A stretch of 64,000 nt of DNA from Sphingomonadaceae bacterium (GTDB lineage: Bacteria; Pseudomonadota; Alphaproteobacteria; Sphingomonadales; Sphingomonadaceae). The stretch lies in NCBI GenBank assembly GCA_027533105.1, contig JAPZTW010000008.1, positions 408,684 to 472,683 on the forward strand. The letters are read 5' to 3'. The translations under genes were made by a program, and so were the position numbers. Numbering within the stretch: the stretch's first letter is position 1; the number at the start of each line of letters is the position of its first letter. Of the stretch, positions 29,270 to 37,846 are shown piece after piece. Below the pieces are notes generated by a model that made no database searches, was not told the origin of the DNA, and saw nothing but the letters and a program-made list of their open reading frames with translations.

Positions 29270-30295
29270 TCAGATCAGGGCGTTCGGCAGGTTCATGGCG
29301 AGGCCATTGGCCTGGGCCACGGCCTCGATCCAGGCGGTTACCTTGTCGATCTCGTCGGCATGGGCCGCTTCGCCAGCCTTGCGGTCAGCCTCGCGCTGGC
29401 CGGCGGCGAAGGCATCGCCGGTCTTGGTATCGCGGGCGAAGTTCTCCGCAATCGAGGCAGCGATGGCGGCCTCGTCCAGGGTCAGGCCATAGAGTTGGCC
29501 TGCCGCGCGCATGGCCTCGGCCGGGCGAGCCACCAGCACTTCGCTATCCAGCGAGCGCAGTCGCTCGGGCCAGCGTTCCAGCAAGCGATGAAACAGCCGC
29601 TGCTGGGCCAGCCAGCCGATTGCGGCGATCTGCAGATCGCTTTGGCGCAGCCACTGGGTGTCATCGATGCCAAGGTCAGCCACCAGGCCATCGGCCAGTT
29701 GCGCCATGAATAGTTCGCGCACCCACAACCGGCCCCACAGCCCCTTGCGCGCGATCGAGGTCAGGAAAGCGCGCACCGGCGCATGGAGCAGGATCGCCCG
29801 GCTGCCGGGGCGGATCGCCAGCAAGGGCTGGGCCAGGCCGTTGACGATGTTCGATGGCTTGATCACCGCCGCTTCACCCGGCGTGAACGGACGCGCCAGC
29901 AGGGCCAGTCCCTCATCCAACACCTGGGCCATCTGCTGCTGCGGCGCGCCCCGCTGGCGCCAGCCGACCATGTCGTTGAGGAACTGCGGCTCCTTGAGCG
30001 CAAGCGACTTGCCCGGCAGGTCAAAACAGGCGGCCAGCAGGGTCGAGCAGCAATAGGCGGAATGGAAGATGAAGTGGACCGATCCCGCCGGAGCCTGCGC
30101 CACATCCAGACGCCGCAGCACGCGTGGCCGGGCTGCTTCGGGCAGGTTCTCGTCGGTCAGGAACGGCACGGCCCGGCGCTGTTCGCGCGGGGCGGCGACG
30201 AAGTGAACGGCATCGTGGCCCGGATCGTAGCGATGGGCCAGCCAGCTCGCGTCAGCCATGGTTTCGCGAACCAGCGCGGTGACAGGATCGTTCAT
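29270..30295 (-). CDS. Sulfotransferase-like protein
   Basis: A 341-residue protein with no TPR or membrane segment. A P-loop-like stretch VHFIFHSAYCCSTLLAACFDLPG (a 5'-PSB type site) is followed by SLALKEPQFLND, and a second motif, AILLHAPVRAFLTSIARKG, resembles the 3'-phosphate site. Those features suggest a sulfotransferase fold, but the key residues are less complete than in the neighbouring TPR-sulfotransferase. It starts by overlap with that gene (TGATG), so they form one unit. The acceptor is unknown. Confidence 0.65.
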   Translation of the reverse strand: MNDPVTALVRETMADASWLAHRYDPGHDAVHFVAAPREQRRAVPFLTDENLPEAARPRVLRRLDVAQAPAGSVHFIFHSAYCCSTLLAACFDLPGKSLALKEPQFLNDMVGWRQRGAPQQQMAQVLDEGLALLARPFTPGEAAVIKPSNIVNGLAQPLLAIRPGSRAILLHAPVRAFLTSIARKGLWGRLWVRELFMAQLADGLVADLGIDDTQWLRQSDLQIAAIGWLAQQRLFHRLLERWPERLRSLDSEVLVARPAEAMRAAGQLYGLTLDEAAIAASIAENFARDTKTGDAFAAGQREADRKAGEAAHADEIDKVTAWIEAVAQANGLAMNLPNALI

Positions 30296-31734
30296 CAGGC
30301 CTCCAGACTGCGCAGGATCGGATCGAGGAACTTGCGGTAATTCTGCCAGCGCCCGGCTGATCGGCGATGCAGCGGCTGGCGCACCTGCCAGGAACTGAGC
30401 GTCCGGACCGCGCGTTCGACCGGTGCAGGCGCTTGTCCGACCGTAACCGGACTGATCCCGAGATAGCTACCCAAAGCCGCCATGACCGGCTCTGCATCGC
30501 TTACCACAGCCTCATAGTCGAGGTCGAAGATCGTCCCGTCAAACCGTCCGCGCCAGTGGGCCATCAACCGCTGATACTGCCGGATCCAGTGCGCGGCGGC
30601 GTCGGGGTTGAAGGTATAGGACATGCTGTCATCGAAATTGCCGAACAACAGCGAAACCAGAGTATCGCGCGGATCGCGCCGGGTGTGGATGATCGGCGCA
30701 TCGGGAAACAGCGCCCGGATCAGCCCGATCTGCAGGAAGTTGTCGCAGCGCTTGTCGATCACCTGGCCTGCGGTGCCGTGCAGCCTGACCAGCTCGGTGC
30801 CATAGGCGGCACGTCGGGCTGCCAGCGTCGGCTGATCGAGCAGGCCCAGGTCCTGCCGCAAGGGCAGGCCAAGTTCCGCCGCAACGGCGGGGATGGCCTC
30901 CAGCTCGCCGCCTGCTGTCAGGCCAAAGTGCCGCTCAAGCAGGACTTCGGCGAGCGTCGAGCCCGAACGAAACAGGCCGCAGATGAAGATCGGGGCAAGG
31001 CCATCGGCGGGAACCGGGTCAAGCCGCGCCGGGCCGGCGGCCATGGTTGCATCGATCAGGCGCTCGGCGGCGCGCGCGTCATATCGCACCCGCGGCGTGC
31101 GCAGCCGGTTGGCCTGGTCGATTGCGGCAAAAGCCCGGTCAAAGTCGCCCAAGGCGTCGAGCGCGTGACCCAGCGCGAACAGGACTTCGGCCTGGTCCTC
31201 GGCGCGGACCACCACCCGCTCGCGCAGCAAGCCCTCGAGCCGTGCCGCCGCCCCTGCGGCATCGCCGCGATGCAGGCCGATCAGGCCAAGGCGGCCATGG
31301 GCCCGCCCGCAAGCCGGGTCGATCGCCAGCGCCGACTGGTAGGCCTCGCTCGCCCCGGCATCGTCGCCCAGGTCTTCCAGCAGGTTCCCGAGGTTGAGCC
31401 AGGCCGACAGGAAGCCGGGATTGGCCCGCGTCGCCGCCGCAAGTTCCGCGCGAGCATCGGCATCCCTGCCGCAATGCTCGGACAGGATTACCGCCAGGTT
31501 GAGGTGCACTTCCTCAGGCCGGGCCACGCCCGCCGCCAGCGCCATGCGATAGGCCTCCACCGCCGGTTCGAAGCGTCGCGCCGCGCGCAGCACATAGCCA
31601 AGATTGAACCAGCCATCGGCATCGCCGGGTTCCAGCGCCAGGTACTCGCGAAAGGCAGTCACCGCCTCGTCGCGGCGTCCGGCGCGCAGGGCTCCCTCGG
31701 CCCGATGCTTCCATTCCAGCGCCGTCTGGCTCAC
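30295..31734 (-). CDS. TPR-containing sulfotransferase
   Basis: A 479-residue protein. The N-terminal ~260 residues are tetratricopeptide repeats (units around DAVTAFREYLALEPGDADGW and GFLSAWLNLGNLLEDLGDDA). The C-terminal half is a sulfotransferase domain with FICGLFRSGSTLAEVLLERH (5'-PSB loop), then a catalytic region, and HTRRDPRDTLVSLLFGNF (3'-phosphate site). It should move sulfate from PAPS to a hydroxyl or tyrosine, with TPRs possibly recognising a protein or peptide partner. GTG 31734 is chosen; another in-frame start lies upstream at 31788. Divergent from the hydroxylase gene. Confidence 0.85.
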   Translation of the reverse strand: MSQTALEWKHRAEGALRAGRRDEAVTAFREYLALEPGDADGWFNLGYVLRAARRFEPAVEAYRMALAAGVARPEEVHLNLAVILSEHCGRDADARAELAAATRANPGFLSAWLNLGNLLEDLGDDAGASEAYQSALAIDPACGRAHGRLGLIGLHRGDAAGAAARLEGLLRERVVVRAEDQAEVLFALGHALDALGDFDRAFAAIDQANRLRTPRVRYDARAAERLIDATMAAGPARLDPVPADGLAPIFICGLFRSGSTLAEVLLERHFGLTAGGELEAIPAVAAELGLPLRQDLGLLDQPTLAARRAAYGTELVRLHGTAGQVIDKRCDNFLQIGLIRALFPDAPIIHTRRDPRDTLVSLLFGNFDDSMSYTFNPDAAAHWIRQYQRLMAHWRGRFDGTIFDLDYEAVVSDAEPVMAALGSYLGISPVTVGQAPAPVERAVRTLSSWQVRQPLHRRSAGRWQNYRKFLDPILRSLEA

Positions 31735-31857
31735 TTTCGTCCGTCCACTCCGGGCTTTGTCCGCCCCCGTCCTTGACCCGCACCGCATTTGGTTGAAAAC
31801 GCATGGCCATGCGATGGGTCGGCCTCGGGCTAGGGCTTGTCGTCCCGCTTGTCCATA

Positions 31858-33156
31858 ATGGGGTGCACCGTGGAAGACGCATTGCGCAAGCTGCTGGACC
31901 AGGCCCAGGCCGCCAAGGCCCGCCAGGATCCCGTCGCGGCCGCCAGCTTGCTCGACCAGGCTTTGGCCATGGCACCAAACGATCCCCTGGTGCTCAATTC
32001 ACGCGGGGTAACGGCGCTGACGCTGCAGGACTTCGCCACGGCCGAGACGATGTTCCTGCGGGCTGCTGCGGCCGATCCGGAGGAAGCCTCGCTCTGGCTC
32101 AACGTCGCCACCGCCCGCCGCCATCGGCAGGATGACGATGGCGAGCGCAAGGCGCTCGACGAGGCCCTGGCGCTCGACCAGCGCAATTTCATGGCCCTGC
32201 TGCGCAAGGCGGAGCTGCACGAGCGGCGGGGCGAGGGGCCGCAAGCGGCGCTGGCCTGGCGCGGGGTGATTGCCCTCGCCCAGATGGCGGAAAGCCAGCC
32301 GCCGGGCTTGCAACCCGTGCTTGATCATGCCGAGCGCTTCCTCGCCGATCACGCCCGCGAGATGGAACAGCGGATCGCTGCGGAAACCGCCGTCTCCCGT
32401 GCCGGGCTTGATGCGGGCGAAACGCGCCGCTTCGATGCCTGTCTGGACGTGCTGATGGGCCGCCGCCGGATCTATCGCAACGAATGCCACGGGATCGAGT
32501 TTCCCTTCCTTCCCGCCGACGAGTTCTTCGCGCGCGACCACTTCCCCTGGCTGGCCGATCTGGAGGCCCGCACCGACGCGATCCGCGACGAGCTGCGCGC
32601 GCTGCTGCTGGGCGAGGGCCAGATGCTGCGGCCCTATGTCACCCAGCGCAAGGGCACGCCCGACAACAAGTGGACCCCGCTGGACAATTCACTCGACTGG
32701 GGGGCGATCTTCCTGTGGGAGTTCGGTCGCCCCAACGCGGCCATCCACGCGGCCTGCCCGCAGACGGTCGCCGCGCTCGAGGCGTTCCAGCGCGCCGACA
32801 TCCCCGGGCGCGGGCCGACCGCTTTCTTCTCCTTGCTCAAGCCGCGCACCCGGATTCCGCCGCATACCGGTGTCACCAATATCCGCTCGATCGTCCACCT
32901 GCCGCTGATCGTGCCCGCTGGCTGCGGCTTCAGGGTCGGCGGCGAGACCCGCGAATGGCGCGAGGGCGAGGCCTTTGTCTTCGACGACACGATCGAGCAC
33001 GAGGCCTGGAACGACAGCGACGACCTGCGCGCCGTGCTGATCTTCGATGTCTGGAACCCGTGGCTGACCCTGGCCGAACGCGATCTGATCCGGGGTCTTT
33101 TCGCTAGCGGCTCAGCCGTGCTCGGCGCGGTGGGTGAAGAGGAGTTCCGGCCCTAG
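31858..33156 (+). CDS. TPR protein with aspartyl/asparaginyl beta-hydroxylase domain
   Basis: A 432-residue protein. TPR-like helices occupy about residues 1-170. The rest resembles the aspartyl beta-hydroxylase (2-oxoglutarate/Fe) fold: SLLKPRTRIPPHTGVTNIRSIVHLPLIVPAGCGFRVGGE holds the first His, and AFVFDDTIEHEAWN holds the second His. The iron-binding pattern is H-x-(D/other)...H as in that family, and the distal Arg for 2-oxoglutarate may be the Arg in NIRSIVH. It probably hydroxylates Asp/Asn side chains of some protein. It diverges from the TPR-sulfotransferase, so the pair may act on the same substrate (inference). Confidence 0.82.
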   Translation: MGCTVEDALRKLLDQAQAAKARQDPVAAASLLDQALAMAPNDPLVLNSRGVTALTLQDFATAETMFLRAAAADPEEASLWLNVATARRHRQDDDGERKALDEALALDQRNFMALLRKAELHERRGEGPQAALAWRGVIALAQMAESQPPGLQPVLDHAERFLADHAREMEQRIAAETAVSRAGLDAGETRRFDACLDVLMGRRRIYRNECHGIEFPFLPADEFFARDHFPWLADLEARTDAIRDELRALLLGEGQMLRPYVTQRKGTPDNKWTPLDNSLDWGAIFLWEFGRPNAAIHAACPQTVAALEAFQRADIPGRGPTAFFSLLKPRTRIPPHTGVTNIRSIVHLPLIVPAGCGFRVGGETREWREGEAFVFDDTIEHEAWNDSDDLRAVLIFDVWNPWLTLAERDLIRGLFASGSAVLGAVGEEEFRP

Positions 33157-33163
33157 GCCGGGC

Positions 33164-33694
33164 TCAATTGGCCAGCCGGACCACCCGCACCGCCGCCTTG
33201 CCGTTGATATTGGCCAGGTAGCTGCCCATCGCGCCCTTGCGGATGCGGATCGTGTGGCCGACCTTGGGAAAGGTATCGCGCCCTTCGGTCTGCTTCCAGC
33301 GGGCGCCGTCGGCCAGGACGAAGACCGGATTGCCATCCCCGGCCGACCGGATCGCCGCGATCGTGCTTTCGATCTCGGTCACGTCCTCGTTGTCGCCGCT
33401 GCCAAACAGCTTCAGCTTGGGTAGCGACAGGCCGAATAGGCCACGCTTGGCCTCGCGCATGGTGGCGCGGTCAGCCACGACCAGGTCCTTCGCGGCCCGC
33501 GCCGCGTCCATCGCGCCCACGGCCTTGTCATAGCAGGCAAGGCGCGCGGTGGGATCGGCAATGCCCTTGCAGTCAAGCACGGCCTGGAACACTGGCGGGG
33601 GTGCGCTATCCCCCTTGTCCGCGGCGGAAAGGGGGGCAGCCAGCAGGGCCAGGGCAGTCGCCAGCGGGGCGGCGGCAAGCGGCAAACGGGACAT
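33164..33694 (-). CDS. Exported hypothetical protein, 176 aa
   Basis: A 176-residue protein with a signal peptide at residues 1-24. Cysteines in VLDCKGIADPTARLACYDKAVGAM (two, 14 apart) probably form a disulfide in a small helical domain. The C-terminal half has beta-type segments such as NPVFVLADGARWKQTEGRD and HTIRIRKGAMGSYLANINGKAAVRVVR, which hint at a small barrel. The family appears only in sphingomonads as far as I recall, and no activity is known. It converges on the hydroxylase gene with 7 bp between them. Confidence 0.7.
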   Translation of the reverse strand: MSRLPLAAAPLATALALLAAPLSAADKGDSAPPPVFQAVLDCKGIADPTARLACYDKAVGAMDAARAAKDLVVADRATMREAKRGLFGLSLPKLKLFGSGDNEDVTEIESTIAAIRSAGDGNPVFVLADGARWKQTEGRDTFPKVGHTIRIRKGAMGSYLANINGKAAVRVVRLAN

Positions 33695-33863
33695 CGCGGT
33701 GCTCCTCGGGTTCGGACTCCCGAACCATGCGTCGACTGATGGCCGAGGTCAATCGGCGCACCGGGTTCGACCAGTGTGGTGTACCAGTCGTCCGGCGACG
33801 TTGCGGCAACCCGGGCGAACGACCTATGATCTGGCACAAAGTTCAGGTCAAAAAGGTCAGCCG

Positions 33864-34223
33864 ATGTCCACCTTGTTTGCCATTCTCATGCTCGCCTCTG
33901 CCGCCAATGAAACGGAGGTGCCAACTGCGGCCCCTGCCGCTGCCGCCGCCGCGGTTCCGCAACTCGCGGCAGAGGGTCCGCGCGGGGTCGTCCGGATGAA
34001 GGCCTCGCAGATCAGGGCCTACAACAAGGGGCTGGCCAAGGATCATCCGGCCTATATCCGCTGCGAAAGCCAGCCGGTGACCGGCTCGATTGCCATGCGG
34101 CGCAAGGTTTGCCGGACCAACAAGGAATGGGACCGGATCATCACCCAGGGCAACGACGAAGCGCGCGGCCTTGTGCAGGACATGAACAAGGGGTGGACCA
34201 GCGGCGCTCCCGGCGGCGGCTGA
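33864..34223 (+). CDS. Exported hypothetical protein, 119 aa
   Basis: A small protein with a short hydrophobic N terminus followed by an Ala/Pro-rich stretch and then a basic domain (MKASQIRAYNKGLAKDHPAYIRCESQPVTG, MRRKVCRTNKEWDRII) that holds two cysteines. The signal is weak and could be a membrane anchor. AAAAGGTCAG is upstream of ATG 33864. The ORF extends upstream to 33549, but without a ribosome-binding site. Function unknown. Confidence 0.6.
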   Translation: MSTLFAILMLASAANETEVPTAAPAAAAAAVPQLAAEGPRGVVRMKASQIRAYNKGLAKDHPAYIRCESQPVTGSIAMRRKVCRTNKEWDRIITQGNDEARGLVQDMNKGWTSGAPGGG

Positions 34224-34291
34224 TCACCGGCCTGCAACCGGCCACGGCTTGATCGCGCTTGATTTGTCTGGCCTGACCGAACACAGCATGC

Positions 34292-35305
34292 TTGGTGTTC
34301 CGCCGGCTCCTGCTTCTCCCGCTCGTCCTGGCGCTTGTCGCTATGGTCTGGCTGCGTGATCCGCCGCAGGTCTACAATCCCAGCCAGGTCGTTACTGTCA
34401 CATCCCTGCCTCTGGCTGGTCCGGCTGCGATCAATCTGGCTCCTTTTCGCCTGACCGGGGCATGGCAGTTGGCCAGTGCCAACAGCAATTTCGGTGGCTA
34501 TTCAGCGCTGGTGGTTCCGACCCGGGGGTGGCTGCGGGCCTATAGCGATCTTGGCCAGCGGCTCGAACTGCCCCAACCCGGCCAGCCAGGGCAACCATTC
34601 CAGGCCGGGTTGTTCGGACCCGAGGCGCGTGCCAAGTCGATGCGCGATGTCGAAGCCGCCAGCCGTGATCCGCTTACCGGCGAAACCTGGCTGACGGCCG
34701 AGGGGGCCAATGCGTTGCTGCGGCTGGATTCGCGCGCGCGCATTGTGGCGCGCTTTGCACCGCCGGCGATGCGCGAGTGGCCGGAGAACAGCGGGGCCGA
34801 GGCCATGTTGCGGCGACCTGACGGGTCATTCCTGGTCCTCGCCGAAGCCTATCGGCGCGGAAGCTGGAGCGAGCATGACGCGCTGCGGATCGCCCCGTCG
34901 CCTGACGGTTCGCCGGGCGTGGCCGAACGCTTTGTCTTCGCGGGGCCAACCGGGTTTCGACCAACCGACATGGCTGAACTGCCCGATGGCCGGATCCTGA
35001 TCCTGACCCGGCGGCTGCGCTGGCCGATGCCGCCCCGGTTTGGCACCTGGCTGGTGCTGGCCGACCCGCGCGAGATTGCGCCGGGCAGAGCCTGGCACGG
35101 CACACCGCTGGCCTCGCTCGACGGCACCGGGCTGGAAGAGAATTATGAAGGCCTGGCGATCGAGCCCTTGGCCAGCGGGAGGCTGGCAGTCTGGCTGATC
35201 AGCGATTCGAACGGCGCGGTGACCCAGCGGACGCTGCTGTTGCGGCTGGAGCTTGATCCGGCTGATCTGCCGGCGACACAGGCAAAGCAAAAGGCGCCCG
35301 GCTGA
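34292..35305 (+). CDS. Esterase-like activity of phytase (PF13449) family protein
   Basis: A 337-residue exported protein. A hydrophobic N terminus acts as signal or anchor (LLLLPLVLALVAMVWL). The body has the beta-propeller-like repeats of the esterase-like-phytase family: TGAWQLASANSNFGGYSALVV, DVEAASRDPLTGETWLTAEG, SGAEAMLRRPDGSFLVLAEA, TDMAELPDGRILILTRR, YEGLAIEPLASGRLAVWLISDSNG. The family carries phytase-like sequence and mostly has no proven substrate. The start is TTG 34292 or GTG 34295, as no ATG fits. Its 3' end overlaps the rpmB terminator. Confidence 0.78.
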   Translation: MVFRRLLLLPLVLALVAMVWLRDPPQVYNPSQVVTVTSLPLAGPAAINLAPFRLTGAWQLASANSNFGGYSALVVPTRGWLRAYSDLGQRLELPQPGQPGQPFQAGLFGPEARAKSMRDVEAASRDPLTGETWLTAEGANALLRLDSRARIVARFAPPAMREWPENSGAEAMLRRPDGSFLVLAEAYRRGSWSEHDALRIAPSPDGSPGVAERFVFAGPTGFRPTDMAELPDGRILILTRRLRWPMPPRFGTWLVLADPREIAPGRAWHGTPLASLDGTGLEENYEGLAIEPLASGRLAVWLISDSNGAVTQRTLLLRLELDPADLPATQAKQKAPG

Positions 35306-35315
35306 CCGGACGCCT
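35285..35315 (-). terminator. Terminator of rpmB, inside the 3' end of the convergent gene
   Basis: On the minus strand AGGCGTCCGG pairs with CCGGGCGCCT across TCAG (one mismatch), then TTTTGC follows. It lies 45 bp past the rpmB stop, overlaps the stop codon of the phytase-like esterase gene, and ends rpmB transcription. Confidence 0.7.
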
Positions 35316-35359
35316 CATGCTGTGTTCGGAGCAGGGCGCCTTGCCGCGCCCGGCGCGAA

Positions 35360-35647
35360 TCAGGCGGCTTCGGCCGCCTTCTTGAGCTCGCGCTTCACCT
35401 TCAGCGCATTGGCCGAAAGCTTGCTGTCCACGGTCTTGAGCAGCCAGTTGTCCAGCCCGCCGACGTGCTCGACCGAGCGCAGGCCGTGGGTCGAGACGCG
35501 GAACTTGAAGCTGCGGTCCAGCTTTTCCGACATCAGCGTGACGTTCTGCAGGTTCGGCAGAAAGACGCGCTTGGTCTTGTTGTTGGCGTGGCTGACGTTG
35601 TGGCCAACCTGACGGCCCTTGCCGGTCAGTTCGCAAATCCGGGACAT
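35360..35647 (-). CDS. rpmB: 50S ribosomal protein L28
   Basis: A 95-residue basic protein of the large ribosomal subunit. The N terminus [36 protein letters not shown] is diagnostic for L28. Length is typical. Divergent from tadA, with 100 bp between the start codons. Confidence 0.98.
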   Translation of the reverse strand: MSRICELTGKGRQVGHNVSHANNKTKRVFLPNLQNVTLMSEKLDRSFKFRVSTHGLRSVEHVGGLDNWLLKTVDSKLSANALKVKRELKKAAEAA

Positions 35648-35747
35648 GTCAAAACTCGCTTCGAAAATGGCTACCCGTTCGGGGAGAAGGCGCGCGCATA
35701 CCGATTCACCCTTGCGGGGTCAAGGTATTGCGGCCAATTCCGCGGAA

Positions 35748-36203
35748 ATGAGCCGCTGGCCCCTGCCCGAACCGATGCAATTGGCCCTGGCCGAGGCCCG
35801 GAAGGGCGAATCTGCGGGCGAAGTGCCCATTGGTGCCGTCATCGTCAAGGATGGCGCGGTCATCGCCGCCGCGCACAACCAGCCGCGCGGGTTGCACGAT
35901 CCGACTGCCCACGCCGAAGTGCTGGCGATTCGCGCGGCGGCAGCGGCGCTGGGCAACGAACGGCTCGATGGCTGCGAACTGTGGGTCACGCTGGAGCCCT
36001 GCCCGATGTGTGCCGGCGCGATCAGCCATGCCCGGATCGGCAAGCTCTATTACGCCGCGCCCGATCCCAAGGGCGGGGCGGTGGAGCACGGCGCGCGGGT
36101 GTTCGACCAGGCCCAGTGCCTGCATCGGCCCGAAGTCTATTCCGGGATGGGTGAGGGTGAGGCGGCCGAGCTGCTGCGCGCCTTCTTCGCGGCCAGGCGC
36201 TAA
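35748..36203 (+). CDS. tadA: tRNA-specific adenosine-34 deaminase
   Basis: A 151-residue zinc deaminase that makes inosine at tRNA-Arg(ACG) wobble position 34. The catalytic motif is HAE (His55, Glu57), and the zinc cysteines are Cys85 and Cys88 in LEPCPMCAGAI. ATG 35748 is chosen; the ORF opens earlier at 35619 without a plausible start. Its TAA overlaps the stop of RNase T2 on the other strand by 4 bases. Confidence 0.95.
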   Translation: MSRWPLPEPMQLALAEARKGESAGEVPIGAVIVKDGAVIAAAHNQPRGLHDPTAHAEVLAIRAAAAALGNERLDGCELWVTLEPCPMCAGAISHARIGKLYYAAPDPKGGAVEHGARVFDQAQCLHRPEVYSGMGEGEAAELLRAFFAARR

Positions 36204-36898
36204 AGCCCGCGCCAGATCTTCAGTTTCGCTGCATCGGGCGGGCCGAACGTGCCACGCGGGCAGGCCTTCGGCATGTAATCCAGCCCATAACAGAGCCGCA
36301 GTTCGCGCAGCCATCCGGTGCGGCTGGTCGCCACGCCCACGGCTTCGCGCGGCCAGTCGGGATTGCGGGCGAGGAAGGCGGCGCGCAGATCGCCCACGGT
36401 CAGGCCGTCCTGCCGCGAGAGGCGATCGGCATCGGGCCAGTTCAGCGATTGCCACAGGATCGCCGCGACCTTGAAATAGGCCTCGGGCCGGGTCGCCATG
36501 CAGGACCCGTGTTTGGCCCAGGTCCGCTCCAGCAGGCTGAGGCTGGGGGTCATGCAGACATGTTCCGACAGCTGCGCCAGGGTTGGGCGCGGGGTCAGCG
36601 CGCACCATTGTGGCCAGCGCCCGGTCGCGCCCTCGGGCCAGAGGCCGTGGAGAATGAAGCCGAATCGCCCGGCCTGCCCGCCGCATTGCAACGGATCGGT
36701 CCGGCCGCGGCTCTTGCAGTGCTCGGGCGACCAGCTGGCGGCGAGGGTATAGCGCGCCACCGGCATGCGCTGGGTCACCTCGTTCTGCACGGGCGGGGGC
36801 GGCATGGTCAGTCGCGCGGGAGGGCGGCACTGATAGGCCTGGGCCAGGGCGGGCAGTGGCAGCAGCAGCGCGAGGGCGGCCAATGCGGTTCGGATCAT
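36200..36898 (-). CDS. Ribonuclease T2 family protein, exported
   Basis: A 232-residue protein with a signal peptide at residues 1-20. It has the T2 conserved segments CAS I (FILHGLWPEG, His84) and CAS II-like (TWAKHGSC, His130). In typical CAS II, (H/F)EWxKHGTC, the Glu before the Trp is catalytic. Here that position is Thr, so activity may be reduced or rearranged. Cysteines (24, 61, 72, 99, 115, 133) suggest disulfides. The start overlaps the nadC stop (ATGA), so they are co-translated, an odd pairing. Confidence 0.88.
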   Translation of the reverse strand: MIRTALAALALLLPLPALAQAYQCRPPARLTMPPPPVQNEVTQRMPVARYTLAASWSPEHCKSRGRTDPLQCGGQAGRFGFILHGLWPEGATGRWPQWCALTPRPTLAQLSEHVCMTPSLSLLERTWAKHGSCMATRPEAYFKVAAILWQSLNWPDADRLSRQDGLTVGDLRAAFLARNPDWPREAVGVATSRTGWLRELRLCYGLDYMPKACPRGTFGPPDAAKLKIWRGL

Positions 36899-37755
36899 AG
36901 CGGCGTAAAGTCTAGTCCGATGTCGGCGGCGGGCGCGCTTTGCGTCAGACGGCCGACCGAGACATAGGTCACGCCGGTGGCGGCAATCGCGGCGATCGTG
37001 TCGAGCCGCACCCCGCCCGAGGCCTCGCTCGGCACCCGGCCCGCGATCAGCACCACGGCCTCGCGCAGCATGGGCACATCCATGTTGTCGAGCAGGATGT
37101 GGCTGGCCCCGGCAGCGATTGCGGGCTCGATCTGGTCGAGCCGGTCCACCTCGCAGATGATGTCCTTCACCCCCGCATCGCGCGCGCGGCGGACGGCTTC
37201 GGCCACGTCGCCCGCGACGAGGACGTGGTTGTCCTTGATCATCGCCGCGTCCCACAGCCCCATGCGGTGGTTCTTCGCCCCGCCCATGCGGGTGGCGTAC
37301 TTTTCGAGGTGGCGCAGGCCCGGGATGGTCTTGCGGGTATCGAGCAGGGTGGCGTTACCCTGCATGGCCGCAACATAGGTCCGCGTCATGGTCGCAATGC
37401 CGGACAGGTGCTGGACGGTGTTCAGCGCCGCCCGTTCCGCTGTCAGCATGGCGCGGGCCTTGCCGGAAAGGCGCATCAGGTCCGAACCGGCTGGCACCTC
37501 GGCGCCCTCCTCGACCAGCACTTCGATTTCCATGTCCGGATCGAGCGCGCGGAAGAAGGCTTCGGCAATCGGCAGTCCGGCCACGGTGATGGCATCGCGG
37601 CTGTCCATCACGCCGGAAAAGCACGCATCAGCGGGAATCACGCTTTCGCTGGTCACGTCATGCCCGCCGCCCGGCAGGCCGAGGCCCAGGTCCTCGTCCA
37701 GCGTGGCGCGGACAAAGGCGGCAAGATCGAATCCGGGCAGGGTGAATTGGGTCAT
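36895..37755 (-). CDS. nadC: Nicotinate-nucleotide pyrophosphorylase
   Basis: A 286-residue enzyme that turns quinolinate and PRPP into nicotinate mononucleotide for NAD synthesis. Motifs: DEDLG near the start, ERAALNTVQHLSGIAT, DTRKTIPGLRHLEKYA, GGAKNHRMGLWDAAMIKDNH, and the C-terminal SGGVRLDTIAAIAATGVTYVSVGRLTQSAPA. ATG 37755 is preferred to the upstream start at 37770. No nadA or nadB in the window. Confidence 0.96.
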   Translation of the reverse strand: MTQFTLPGFDLAAFVRATLDEDLGLGLPGGGHDVTSESVIPADACFSGVMDSRDAITVAGLPIAEAFFRALDPDMEIEVLVEEGAEVPAGSDLMRLSGKARAMLTAERAALNTVQHLSGIATMTRTYVAAMQGNATLLDTRKTIPGLRHLEKYATRMGGAKNHRMGLWDAAMIKDNHVLVAGDVAEAVRRARDAGVKDIICEVDRLDQIEPAIAAGASHILLDNMDVPMLREAVVLIAGRVPSEASGGVRLDTIAAIAATGVTYVSVGRLTQSAPAADIGLDFTPL

Positions 37756-37764
37756 CAAGGTCCT

Positions 37765-37840
37765 CGTCATCCCGGCGCATGGCGGGATCGCTGGCCGATT
37801 GACCTAGCCGCCAGCGGTCCCGGGTCAAGCCCGGGACGAC
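37765..37840. repeat. Dispersed inverted repeat, copy 2
   Basis: Two arms (37765-37795, 37810-37840), built from CGTCATCCCGG and CCCGGGTCAAGCCCGGG pieces, resemble copy 1 at 13671-13752 in sequence and in layout. It lies between nadC and the LytTR regulator. Confidence 0.6.
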
Positions 37841-37846
37841 GGATGT

